Assembly (NCBI GenBank): GCA_002279935.1
Contig: NCCZ01000002.1
Span: 248,001 to 312,000, forward strand
Direction of reading: 5' to 3'
DNA length: 64,000 nt
From: Hyphomicrobium sp. 12-62-95
GTDB taxonomy: Bacteria; Pseudomonadota; Alphaproteobacteria; Rhizobiales; Hyphomicrobiaceae
The position numbers and the translations under genes are program-made. Below are positions 56,137 through 64,000 of the stretch, in pieces. The first letter of the stretch is position 1. Each line of letters opens with the position of its first letter. Below the pieces are notes generated by a model. That model had not been told where the DNA came from and ran no database searches. It saw only the letters and a program-made list of their open reading frames with translations.

Positions 56137-56500
56137 GCGTCCGGACTTATCTCACCAAATGACTTTCGACCCGTTCTCTCGACCCGCCTTTCGGCCGAGC
56201 GTTAGGTCATGCCGGCACCCGAATCAAACCATCGGGCAGAATTCCGCCTGTCCGGTCCGATTGTGGCAATGGGACGGTGCCGGAACTGAGGCGGACGCAG
56301 ACCTTTCGGGCCGAATATGGACCTTAGCCGAAACACCATCCGGTCTGAACCGAAAAGCCCTGTCTATCCCTCGAAATAGACCGGGGTAGACCCCATATCC
56401 TGGCCAGTCGAGGCCGGCGGGCGATGCCGGCCGCCGCAAGCAGATGTGGAGAACGCCGCGGGCCCATTCTGGCCACGCCGTGCGTGCTATACCGGGCCCC
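56137..56500. other. 364-base divergent gap between the AsmA and UvrD genes
   Basis: It must contain two divergent promoters. A weak -10-like GCTATACC is at 56486-56493, 8 bases before the UvrD start. The sequence holds several GC-rich short inverted repeats such as GGCCGGCGGGCGATGCCGGCC (56412-56432), without a T run. A frame open from 56444 is part of the uvrD extension. No RNA gene recognised. Confidence 0.45.
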
Positions 56501-58945
56501 ATGACGAACTCAACGCAGCCGCGCCGCGGCCCCGATGCCGATCCCGGCGCGGACACCGGCGATGATCCGCCGTTCGACCTGCCGGATGCGCCAGATGTGC
56601 GACGTCCGTCCATTTCCGCGCGCGCGCTGCAGAACTCCAGCGCGGCACGCCCGGGGGGTGACGTGCCGTATTTGGATAAACTCAATCCAGAGCAGCGGGC
56701 GGCGGTGGAAGCGCTCGACGGGCCGGTTCTGGTGCTTGCTGGGGCAGGGACCGGCAAGACGCGCGTGCTCACGACGCGCATATCGCACATTCTAGCAACC
56801 CGGCGTGCGTTCCCCTCGCAGATCCTCGCGGTGACCTTCACTAACAAGGCCGCGCGGGAAATGAAGGAGCGGATCGGGCATCTCGTCGGCGGCACGGTGG
56901 AGGGGATGCCGTGGCTCGGCACGTTCCACTCGATCGGCGTCAAGATTTTACGGCGGCATGCGGAACTCGTGGGGCTCAAGTCGCAGTTCACGATTCTCGA
57001 CACGGACGATCAATTGCGGCTCATGAAGCAAGTGATCGAGGCGGAAGGACTGGATAAGGATCGCTGGCCGGCACGGCAGCTCGCCAACTTGATCGACAGT
57101 TGGAAAAACCGGGGGCTGACGCCAGACAAGGTTCCGCAGGGTGAGGGATTTGCGTTTGCGGCCGGCAAGGGCGCCAAGTTGTATGCTGCCTATCAGCAAC
57201 GACTGAAAGATCTTAACGCTTGTGACTTCGGCGACCTGCTGTTGGAAAACCTGCGGCTGTTCCGGGAGCATCCAGATGTGCTCGCCGATTATCACAAGCG
57301 GTTCCGCTACATTCTCGTCGACGAGTATCAGGACACCAACGTCGCGCAGTACTTGTGGCTGCGCATGCTGGCGCAAGGGTGCCCGAACGTCTGCTGTGTC
57401 GGCGACGACGACCAGTCGATCTATGGCTGGCGCGGGGCGGAGGTCGACAACATCCTACGGTTCGACAAGGATTTCCCCGGCGCCATCGTGATCCGTCTCG
57501 AGCGCAATTACCGCTCGACAGCACACATCCTGGGCGCGGCCGCGGGGCTGATCGCGCAGAACAAGGGCCGACTCGGCAAGACGCTCTTTACCGACGACGC
57601 GGCCGGAGAGCGCGTCAGCGTCGCCAGCGTCTGGGATGACGAAGAAGAGGCGCGATCGGTTACGGATGAGATCGAGCGATTGCGCAAGGATGGTCATCCT
57701 CTCAATCAGATTGCCATTCTGGTTCGCGCGTCGGCGCAGATGCGCGCGATGGAAGACCGTTTCATCACGGTTGGATTGCCGTATCGCGTCATCGGCGGCC
57801 CGCGCTTTTATGAGCGGCAGGAAATCAAGGATGCGATCGCGTATCTCGAGGTGACCGCGAACCCCTCGAACGACTTGAAGTTCGAGCGGATCGTGAATGT
57901 GCCCAAGCGCGGGCTGGGCGATACGTCGGTGAAGCGCGTGCATGAACTGGCGCGGGCGACTGGCGTTTCGATGTTTGACGCGGCGCGTGAGATCATCGCG
58001 ACGGAGGAATTGCCGGGCAAGGCGCGCAAAGCGCTGACCGATCTCGTGCGTTCGTTCGAGAGGTGGCGCGGGCAGATCGATGGCATCCGGCATACGGAAC
58101 TGGCCGAACTTATTCTGGATGAGAGCGGCTACACGGCGATGTGGCAGGCCGACAAGAGCCCGCAGGCGCAGAGCCGGCTGGAAAACTTGAAGGAACTTGT
58201 GCGCTTCATGCACGACTTCGAGTCGCTGTCGGGATTTCTGGAACACGTGTCGCTCGTCATGGATGCGGACAAGAGCAACGACGGCGATCGCATTTCGCTG
58301 ATGACGCTGCACGCGGCCAAGGGGCTGGAATTCGACACGGTGTTTCTCACCGGGTGGGAGGAAGGGCTTTTCCCGCATCAGCGCGCGCTGGACGAGCAGG
58401 GCGCGGCGGGGCTCGAAGAAGAGCGGCGGCTCGCTTACGTGGGGATTACGCGGGCCCGCAAGCACGCGCATATTTCGTTTGCGCAGAACCGGCGTCTGCG
58501 CGGCCTTTTTCAATCGGCAATGCCGTCGCGGTTTGTCGACGAGTTGCCCGAAGCGCATGTGGACGTGCGCGAGGCTAAAAGCCCATTTGGCGGGGCGTAC
58601 GCCAATCCGGGAAGTCTCTACGGCAACCCCTATGGCCGCTCACGGTTTGACGATGCGCAGCCGCAATTCCGCTCGTCGTATTCGACGCCGGGATGGCAGC
58701 GGGCGCAGAGTGCACGCGCTGAGACGCGGCCGCCATCGCCGGTTGCGCGGACGCCACTCACCATTGAGGGGCAACTGGTGGCGTCCTCGACGGCGGAAGG
58801 GGCCGGCTACAAAGTTGGCGACCGGGTATTTCACAGCAAGTTTGGCGAGGGCCGGGTGGCCGAGGTGGATGGCAACAAGCTGACCATCGAATTCAAGACG
58901 GCCGGCCGCAAGCGCGTCGTTGACAGCTTTGTGCGGCCACTCTGA
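56501..58945 (+). CDS. uvrD: UvrD/PcrA-type ATP-dependent DNA helicase
   Basis: An 814-residue superfamily 1A helicase. After an acidic, disordered 55-residue head it has LNPEQRAAVEALDGPVLVLAG, Walker A AGAGTGKTRVL near residue 80, TFTNKAAREMKERI, motif II VDEYQDTN, motif III GDDDQSIYGWRGA, motif IV RLERNYRST, motif V LMTLHAAKGLEFDTVFL and motif VI AYVGITRARK. The C-terminal tail ends in the PcrA/UvrD Tudor-like segment VFHSKFGEGRVAEVDGNKL. It unwinds DNA in nucleotide-excision and mismatch repair. ATG 56501 is preferred to the upstream frame start at 56444. Confidence 0.95.
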   Translation: MTNSTQPRRGPDADPGADTGDDPPFDLPDAPDVRRPSISARALQNSSAARPGGDVPYLDKLNPEQRAAVEALDGPVLVLAGAGTGKTRVLTTRISHILATRRAFPSQILAVTFTNKAAREMKERIGHLVGGTVEGMPWLGTFHSIGVKILRRHAELVGLKSQFTILDTDDQLRLMKQVIEAEGLDKDRWPARQLANLIDSWKNRGLTPDKVPQGEGFAFAAGKGAKLYAAYQQRLKDLNACDFGDLLLENLRLFREHPDVLADYHKRFRYILVDEYQDTNVAQYLWLRMLAQGCPNVCCVGDDDQSIYGWRGAEVDNILRFDKDFPGAIVIRLERNYRSTAHILGAAAGLIAQNKGRLGKTLFTDDAAGERVSVASVWDDEEEARSVTDEIERLRKDGHPLNQIAILVRASAQMRAMEDRFITVGLPYRVIGGPRFYERQEIKDAIAYLEVTANPSNDLKFERIVNVPKRGLGDTSVKRVHELARATGVSMFDAAREIIATEELPGKARKALTDLVRSFERWRGQIDGIRHTELAELILDESGYTAMWQADKSPQAQSRLENLKELVRFMHDFESLSGFLEHVSLVMDADKSNDGDRISLMTLHAAKGLEFDTVFLTGWEEGLFPHQRALDEQGAAGLEEERRLAYVGITRARKHAHISFAQNRRLRGLFQSAMPSRFVDELPEAHVDVREAKSPFGGAYANPGSLYGNPYGRSRFDDAQPQFRSSYSTPGWQRAQSARAETRPPSPVARTPLTIEGQLVASSTAEGAGYKVGDRVFHSKFGEGRVAEVDGNKLTIEFKTAGRKRVVDSFVRPL

Positions 58946-59127
58946 GCAAGCATCTGAATTCGGCTGGCGATTTGGGCTGGCGATTAACGGCTGGCGCGGC
59001 CGGAGCGATGCCTCATGTCTTAATGTGGGACGGCGGTTAACCGTTTGTAGTCGCATTCAGTAAGCATTCTTAAAGGGTTGCGGAGTCATACCTTGTTAAT
59101 CTTAACGGATTTCAACCGGGTGTACCC

Positions 59128-62100
59128 ATGGCGTTCGACCTTAGCGGTCTGCTTGCAATTTTCGGGACATCAGCCAGCCAGACGCTCAACGGCACCTCCG
59201 CAAACGAGGTGATCACCGGCAACGGGGGGGCCGATACGCTCAATGGCTGGGGCGGGAATGACACTCTGTTCGGCGGTAGCGACCCTGATTTCCTCAATGG
59301 CGGCACGGGGACCGACACTCTGGTTGGTGGCGGGGGCGACGATACGTACGTCGTCGATCACGCCGGTGACGTTGTGGTGGAGGCTGCCGATGAGGGGACG
59401 GATACAGTCCGCTCGTCGGTGACCTACTCACTCCCGGCCAATGTCGAAAATCTGGTGCTGACCGGATCGAGTTCCATTAGCGGCAGCGGCAACGATCTTG
59501 GCAACGCGCTGACGGGCAACACCGGATCGAACATCCTCGACGGGCGCGGTGGCGCGGACTGGATGGCCGGGGGGCGAGGGAACGACACCTATGTGGTCGA
59601 TGATGCCAGCGATCTGGTGGTCGAAAATGTCAACGAGGGGACCGACAAGGTCATCTCGTCGGTCGATTACACCTTAGGGGCGAACGTCGAAAACTTGACG
59701 CTGACGGGAATGGCGGTCTCGGGCACGGGCAATTCACTGCGCAATGTCATCGTTGGGAATGCGGCGGACAATATTCTGTCCGGCGGGGGGGAGGCGGACA
59801 CGCTCTCGGGCGGGGACGGCAACGACACGCTCGACGGCGGGAGCGGCAATGACAGCATGTCGGGTGGGGCGGGCGACGACACCTATGTGGTCGATTCCAC
59901 CGGCGACCGGAACATCGAACTTTCCGGGCAGGGTAACGATCATGTTCTGTCTTCGGTGAGCCTCACACTGGGCAGCAACGTGGAGCGTTTGACGCTGACG
60001 GGATCGTCCGCCATCAATGGAACGGGCAACACCCTCTCCAATACGATCACCGGAAATGCCGCCAACAACGTGCTCGATGGGAAGGGCGGCGCGGACGTTC
60101 TAACGGGCGGTCTGGGCAATGACACCTATGTCGTCGACAATGCCGGCGACGTGCTGGTTGAAGCGGCGGACGGAGGGACGGACACGGTTCTGTCGGCGAT
60201 CAATTTCACGTTGGCCGATGCGTTCGAAAACCTGACTCTCACGGGCAATGCCATCTCCGCGACGGGGAATGTCGACGACAACGTCCTTCGCGGAAACTCC
60301 CGAAACAATATTTTCGACGGGCGAGAGGGCTCGGATACGCTGATCGGCGGTAAAGGCAACGACACATATTATGTCGATGCTTTTGACTCTGTCATCGAAG
60401 CGGCCGGGGAGGGCACCGACACCGTCATCACGGGCGGCAGTTACATACTCGGCGACCATCTCGAATACCTGACGTTGTCAGGCGCTCTGTCCGTCAATGG
60501 AACAGGAAATGCGCTCGCCAATCGAATCACGGGAAATGCTGGCGATAATGTGCTCGCAGGAGGAGCGGGACGCGACACGATTTATGGTGGAGACGGTAAC
60601 GATACACTGGACGGTGGATCCGAAGCAGACACTCTGTATGGAGGTGCGGGCGACGACATCTACATCATCGATGACGCTGGTGACCGCATCAGCGAGAGCG
60701 CGACCGGGGGCATCGATACGGTCTTCTCGCGCGTCAGCTTCACGCTTGGCACACATGTCGAGACTTTGATGCTCGACGGCATCGCAAATATCAACGCGAC
60801 AGGTAACGGCGCAGCAAACGCCCTGACGGGCAACTCGGGCAATAACAAGCTCGATGGCAAGGGCGGGGCCGACACGATGATGGGCGGCGCAGGCGACGAT
60901 ATCTACGTCGTCGACAATGCCGGCGATGTCGTGATCGAGCACAGCGATCATGGCATTGATCGGGTCGAGTCCGGGATCAATTACATCCTCGGCGAACATG
61001 TGGAAAACCTGACCTTGACCGGGACACGCTCCAGCAACGGAACGGGTAACGATCTTGCCAACACAATCACCGGAAATAGCCGGAACAACATTCTCGACGG
61101 CCGCGCGGGGGCCGATACCCTCATCGGCGGCGCGGGCGACGATACGTATATCGTCGACGATGCCGGAGATGTTCTGATTGAAGCTGCAGGCGGCGGCGTC
61201 GATGCCGTTAGAGCGAGTGTGAGTTCTGTATTAGGTGCAAACGTCGAACGGCTTACGTTGACGGGCACGGGGGCGATCAACGGGACGGGCAACGACCTCA
61301 ACAATATGATTTGGGGGAATAGCGGGAACAACATCCTCAATGGCGGCGCGGGTGCGGATTGGATGGAGGGGGGTGTTGGCGATGATATCTACTATGTCGA
61401 CGATACCGGTGATCGCGTGATCGAATATGATGGCCACGGCATCGATCACGTGTATTCAACCATTTCATTGGGCCCGATTGCCGGCGTCGAGCGCATTACC
61501 CTCATCGGTGACGGAGCCGCTGATTTAGCCGGTGACCAGTCGGATAATTTTATGACGGGTAACAATGGCGCGAATGTCATCTCCGGTGGAGATGGAAAGG
61601 ATACGATCAGCGGCGGGGCGGGCAACGATACGCTCAATGGCGACGGTGGCGACGATTTTCTCTTCGGCAACGAAGGACACGACATTCTCAACGGCGGGCT
61701 TGGTGGCGATACGCTGAATGGCGGGGCCGGTGATGACATCATGGATGGCGGGGAGGGAACCGACGGGTTGTTTGGAGGCGGCGGACAGGATCGGCTTTCG
61801 GGCGGGGCCGGCGACGACCGCATTTACGGCGATGGCGGCCACGACATCATCCGAGGTGGGGCCGGCAACGACCTTCTATTTGGCGGCCAGTTAGGAGCGG
61901 CGGTGTCGACGGGCAACGATACGTTCGCCTGGATGCGCCCCGATATCGTCGATGCAAACGGGGCCGCGGCAGGGTTCGATACCATCGCCGATTTCGGCAT
62001 CGGTGACCGGCTCGATTTTTCCGCGCTTTTCAATGGGGCACCGCCTGCTCCGCTCGCCGATCTGATGCGGATCACGGAGGTCGACGCGGGCACGATCGTG

Positions 62101-62208
62101 TCGGTTGACGTCGATGCCAATGGGCAGTTCTTCGATGTCGCGCTTCTGAGCGGCGTCCACCAGATCGAACTCCACGATCTTATCGGACAGAACGCCATCA
62201 TCATTTAG
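59128..62208 (+). CDS. RTX calcium-binding repeat protein (1026 residues)
   Basis: An acidic, cysteine-free protein with no Sec signal. It begins ATSASQT-like repeats with GGxGxDxLxGG nonapeptides (about 30-70). Nine similar modules of 80-100 residues follow. Each starts with D[DN]xYxVD..GD and ends in NxLTGNxxxNxLDGxxGAD, the first module reading [12 protein letters not shown] denser array of nonapeptides is at about 800-915, and a globular C-terminus ([19 protein letters not shown] to the last residue) carries the type I secretion signal. It should be exported by a type I system and fold on binding calcium. No type I ABC transporter gene is in the window. Confidence 0.9.
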   Translation: MAFDLSGLLAIFGTSASQTLNGTSANEVITGNGGADTLNGWGGNDTLFGGSDPDFLNGGTGTDTLVGGGGDDTYVVDHAGDVVVEAADEGTDTVRSSVTYSLPANVENLVLTGSSSISGSGNDLGNALTGNTGSNILDGRGGADWMAGGRGNDTYVVDDASDLVVENVNEGTDKVISSVDYTLGANVENLTLTGMAVSGTGNSLRNVIVGNAADNILSGGGEADTLSGGDGNDTLDGGSGNDSMSGGAGDDTYVVDSTGDRNIELSGQGNDHVLSSVSLTLGSNVERLTLTGSSAINGTGNTLSNTITGNAANNVLDGKGGADVLTGGLGNDTYVVDNAGDVLVEAADGGTDTVLSAINFTLADAFENLTLTGNAISATGNVDDNVLRGNSRNNIFDGREGSDTLIGGKGNDTYYVDAFDSVIEAAGEGTDTVITGGSYILGDHLEYLTLSGALSVNGTGNALANRITGNAGDNVLAGGAGRDTIYGGDGNDTLDGGSEADTLYGGAGDDIYIIDDAGDRISESATGGIDTVFSRVSFTLGTHVETLMLDGIANINATGNGAANALTGNSGNNKLDGKGGADTMMGGAGDDIYVVDNAGDVVIEHSDHGIDRVESGINYILGEHVENLTLTGTRSSNGTGNDLANTITGNSRNNILDGRAGADTLIGGAGDDTYIVDDAGDVLIEAAGGGVDAVRASVSSVLGANVERLTLTGTGAINGTGNDLNNMIWGNSGNNILNGGAGADWMEGGVGDDIYYVDDTGDRVIEYDGHGIDHVYSTISLGPIAGVERITLIGDGAADLAGDQSDNFMTGNNGANVISGGDGKDTISGGAGNDTLNGDGGDDFLFGNEGHDILNGGLGGDTLNGGAGDDIMDGGEGTDGLFGGGGQDRLSGGAGDDRIYGDGGHDIIRGGAGNDLLFGGQLGAAVSTGNDTFAWMRPDIVDANGAAAGFDTIADFGIGDRLDFSALFNGAPPAPLADLMRITEVDAGTIVSVDVDANGQFFDVALLSGVHQIELHDLIGQNAIII

Positions 62209-62331
62209 GCGGCGGTTTTCTTCGTTTCGAGCAGAATTACATCGATAAGCGCGCGACATAATTCGACCACGCGGTGGCTGCATTCCCACTTCTTCGGGGC
62301 AGGTTTGCGAATTCGACAGTGGGAGCGTTAC

Positions 62332-62949
62332 ATGGTGTTTCACCGCAAGACCGAACCGGCAGCGCCGCCGGCGAAGGCCACCGTGGTGCCGGCCGGGCAG
62401 AAGCCCGTTGCTCAGCATCTGGCCCAACAGAATATGGCCGCACAGATGAGTGGTGGTTATGGCACGGGGCCTGGACATAACTCGGGGCAGTTCGAAGAGT
62501 CTTTAATCGGCAGCGATCTCAGCATCGAGGGGCAATCGATCACCATTCGCTGCAAAGGCACGCTGCGGCTCAACGGAAACATTCAAGGCGACGTTCATTC
62601 GCGGCAACTTGATGTGGGGCGGGACGCGATTGTCACGGGTTCGATCACCGCAGAGGCCGTGGATGTGCACGGCCGGGTGAATGGGGCGATCTTGTCCAAC
62701 AAGGTCGTGCTGCATGCGACCGCCGAGGTGGAGGGCGATATCTCCGCGGAGTATCTGTCGATTGAGCAGGGTGCCAGCTTCGACGGACGGTCGCGGCGTG
62801 TTCGCGACCCGAATGAAATTGCACCGCAGACCGAGCCCGCCGCTGTTGTCTCGATCGCCAAGCCGGCACCCGTTGCGGCCGCTCCCGCATATGGCGAACA
62901 TTTCAACGGAGCCGCACCCGCGCAGAACGGGCCTGTTACCTATTCCTGA
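62332..62949 (+). CDS. Bactofilin-family cytoskeletal protein
   Basis: A 205-residue protein. An unstructured N-terminus (about 1-60, Pro/Ala/Gln-rich) is followed by the bactofilin core: ESLIGSDLSIEGQSITIRCKG, LRLNGNIQGDVHSRQLDVGR, ITAEAVDVHGRVNGAILSNKV and AEVEGDISAEYLSIEQGASF. This is the typical two-layer beta-helix of a polymer-forming bactofilin. The C-terminus is Pro/Ala-rich. ATG 62332 has GTGGGAG upstream. It is probably a single-gene unit ending at the terminator at 62986. It is paralogous to the short bactofilin at 9766-10170. Confidence 0.9.
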   Translation: MVFHRKTEPAAPPAKATVVPAGQKPVAQHLAQQNMAAQMSGGYGTGPGHNSGQFEESLIGSDLSIEGQSITIRCKGTLRLNGNIQGDVHSRQLDVGRDAIVTGSITAEAVDVHGRVNGAILSNKVVLHATAEVEGDISAEYLSIEQGASFDGRSRRVRDPNEIAPQTEPAAVVSIAKPAPVAAAPAYGEHFNGAAPAQNGPVTYS

Positions 62950-62985
62950 GCGGCGGCGATCACGACCAGAGGCTTCGATGACGTC

Positions 62986-63023
62986 AAAGGCCCGGTTCGC
63001 TGCTTATGCGCGCCGGGCCTTTT
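62986..63023. terminator. Bidirectional terminator between bactofilin gene and minus-strand gene
   Basis: AAAGGCCCGG (62986-62995) pairs with CCGGGCCTTT (63013-63022), with a 17-base loop and T-rich ends on both strands. It is 37 bases after the bactofilin stop (62949) and 29 bases past the stop codon of the minus-strand gene at 63052. Confidence 0.75.
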
Positions 63024-63051
63024 GCTGTGATCGGGTGTTTACCGATGGGGA

Positions 63052-64000
63052 TCAGGCCGGGCGGCTTGTGCTGCTCGCAGCGCTCTGGGTGATCGACTGG
63101 ACGCGGTCGATATCGCGGGCAATTTGCCGGAATTGAGCCGCCAATTTCATGACGGGGGTTGATCCGCGTCGCGCGGCGCTTTCGGCGTCTTCCATGCGCT
63201 TGCGAATGGCCGCCAACTCGGTTTGCATCACTTCGCGCACGACCGTTGCATTGGACAGAGTTGAGACAGCGGCTTCGGTGCGGGCGAACATGGCGCGCAG
63301 TTGCAGGAGTGCGCTGGCCAGTGCCGGATCGCCGGGCTGGTCGCTGGTGGCCGAGACGCCATGGCTTGTGTCGGCGAGGCGGGCGCGCAATGACTCGATC
63401 AGGTCGGCTGCTTGATCCTGCGCCTTGCGGGCCCCCCGGCGGGCTGACGCTGCCGCATCGGAGACGTCGGCGGCGGCAAAGTGCAAGAGCGGTGTGCGGT
63501 AAAAAAGAAAACCAGCAGCGAGCGCGATTAATGTGCCAAGGACGGCGAAGACGGGCAGACCACCGGCGGAGATGCTTGGCGCAGACGCGTCTGCTACGGC
63601 TTGGCCGGAGACCGACGACGTCGCGACGATCAATTCCGGCGTCTTGTCTTCGACGGTGTTAAAGGAGAGGGATGTCGTCCAGCCCTCGCTACTATCACTT
63701 TCCTGAGAGACCGTCGTCGCGCTCGCGCCGGCGGATTGGACGATATCGAACGCGTCCTCGCCGGTCCGGTCATGTGTCATCCGGTAGGGACCACTGCCAG
63801 GCAGTTGGGCGAGGGGCTGGACCGCGCCGGCTGCGGCATAGGTCGTTGCCAGGCCCTGCCCATCCACGACCTTCGCGCCGGCCTCGCCAAGTGGCGCGAA
63901 GCCTTGTGGCAGTACGAGGCGCTCTGTTGGTTTGCGGACGCGCCAGGGGAGGCACTCTCCGGATCCGGCCGCACCAACTTTGCGGTCTTTACAGCTGGGA
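63052..64000 (-). CDS. Membrane protein of unknown function, 3' part (partial)
   Basis: The frame is open from the stop at 63052-63054 to the right edge, so the start is outside; about 315 residues are visible. The visible N-terminal part contains two cysteines (CKDRKVG and GECLPWRV) and a Gly/Ser/Thr-rich segment, likely periplasmic. One membrane helix follows (VFAVLGTLIALAAGFLFY), then a long cytoplasmic helical region rich in Ala/Arg/Glu with DAAASARRGARKAQDQAADLI, reading as coiled coil, and VREVMQTELAAIRKRMEDAE. The C-terminal tail is QSAASSTSRPA. This is a signal-anchored receptor-like layout, but I do not recognise the family. A GTG at 63867 is internal and not the start. Confidence 0.65.
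   Translation of the reverse strand, partial: PSCKDRKVGAAGSGECLPWRVRKPTERLVLPQGFAPLGEAGAKVVDGQGLATTYAAAGAVQPLAQLPGSGPYRMTHDRTGEDAFDIVQSAGASATTVSQESDSSEGWTTSLSFNTVEDKTPELIVATSSVSGQAVADASAPSISAGGLPVFAVLGTLIALAAGFLFYRTPLLHFAAADVSDAAASARRGARKAQDQAADLIESLRARLADTSHGVSATSDQPGDPALASALLQLRAMFARTEAAVSTLSNATVVREVMQTELAAIRKRMEDAESAARRGSTPVMKLAAQFRQIARDIDRVQSITQSAASSTSRPA

Noticed and set aside
58982..59105. Cluster of six TTAA tetramers before the RTX gene (including GTTAATCTTAACGG)
   Set aside because: No two are spaced by seven bases; I read this as an AT-rich promoter region only.
59200..62000. Tandem repeats as a CRISPR array or satellite
   Set aside because: The repeats are in frame, degenerate at DNA level and encode RTX nonapeptides; there are no uniform spacers.

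Overview
The window is a GC-rich (roughly 60-65%) chromosomal segment of an alphaproteobacterium in the Hyphomicrobiales, most likely Hyphomicrobium or a close relative. The evidence is the gene order (M48 protease - dsbA - aroQ - accB - accC - aat; hflK - hflC - DUF2065 - degP; psd - pssA), a permuted two-piece tmRNA of the alphaproteobacterial type, two CtrA-type TTAA-N7-TTAA boxes, and a D-glycerate dehydrogenase/hydroxypyruvate reductase (14354-15322) that I recognise as very like the structurally characterised Hyphomicrobium methylovorum enzyme. No phage, insertion sequence, rRNA, tRNA or CRISPR array was seen.

Layout. 1-5814: 3' end of an M48/TPR protease gene, a periplasmic DsbA-like oxidoreductase, aroQ, accB-accC (acetyl-CoA carboxylase), an FkbM methyltransferase and aat. 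5926-15322: a small secreted protein, pgi, mutL, a bactofilin, rsmD, an RluB-type pseudouridine synthase, tadA, a patatin-like lipase, an outer-membrane beta-barrel and hprA. 15640-32725: a small membrane protein, then an exopolysaccharide locus of Wzx/Wzy type. It holds a methyltransferase, a short OPX lipoprotein, an outer-membrane barrel, an ExoP-like co-polymerase with a broken Walker A, a polyprenyl glycosylphosphotransferase, a polymerase/ligase-like protein, an acyltransferase, four glycosyltransferases and a flippase. Two divergent intergenic regions of this locus carry perfect CtrA boxes.

32729-39758: a putative outer-membrane protein, a secreted protein followed by exbB-exbD-tonB, then a cytoplasmic histidine kinase paired with a HerA-like ATPase. 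39759-48809 (all minus strand): rfbC, pssA, psd, degP, DUF2065, hflC, hflK, folA, a low-GC lipoprotein, thyA and a CPBP protease. 48915-52139: two-piece ssrA next to sspB (which encodes the adaptor that delivers ssrA-tagged proteins to ClpXP), then fumC, DUF4169 and a ribbon-helix-helix protein. 52147-64000: a 1329-residue AsmA protein, UvrD/PcrA helicase, a 1026-residue RTX protein of nine repeated modules, a second bactofilin, and the 3' part of an unknown membrane protein.

The most interesting region is the polysaccharide locus. CtrA-type boxes, a short export lipoprotein beside its own barrel, a chain-length kinase without the ATP-binding lysine, and an A9 slippery run at the domain junction of the priming transferase together suggest a developmentally controlled surface polysaccharide, possibly holdfast-like. 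This is inference from sequence only.
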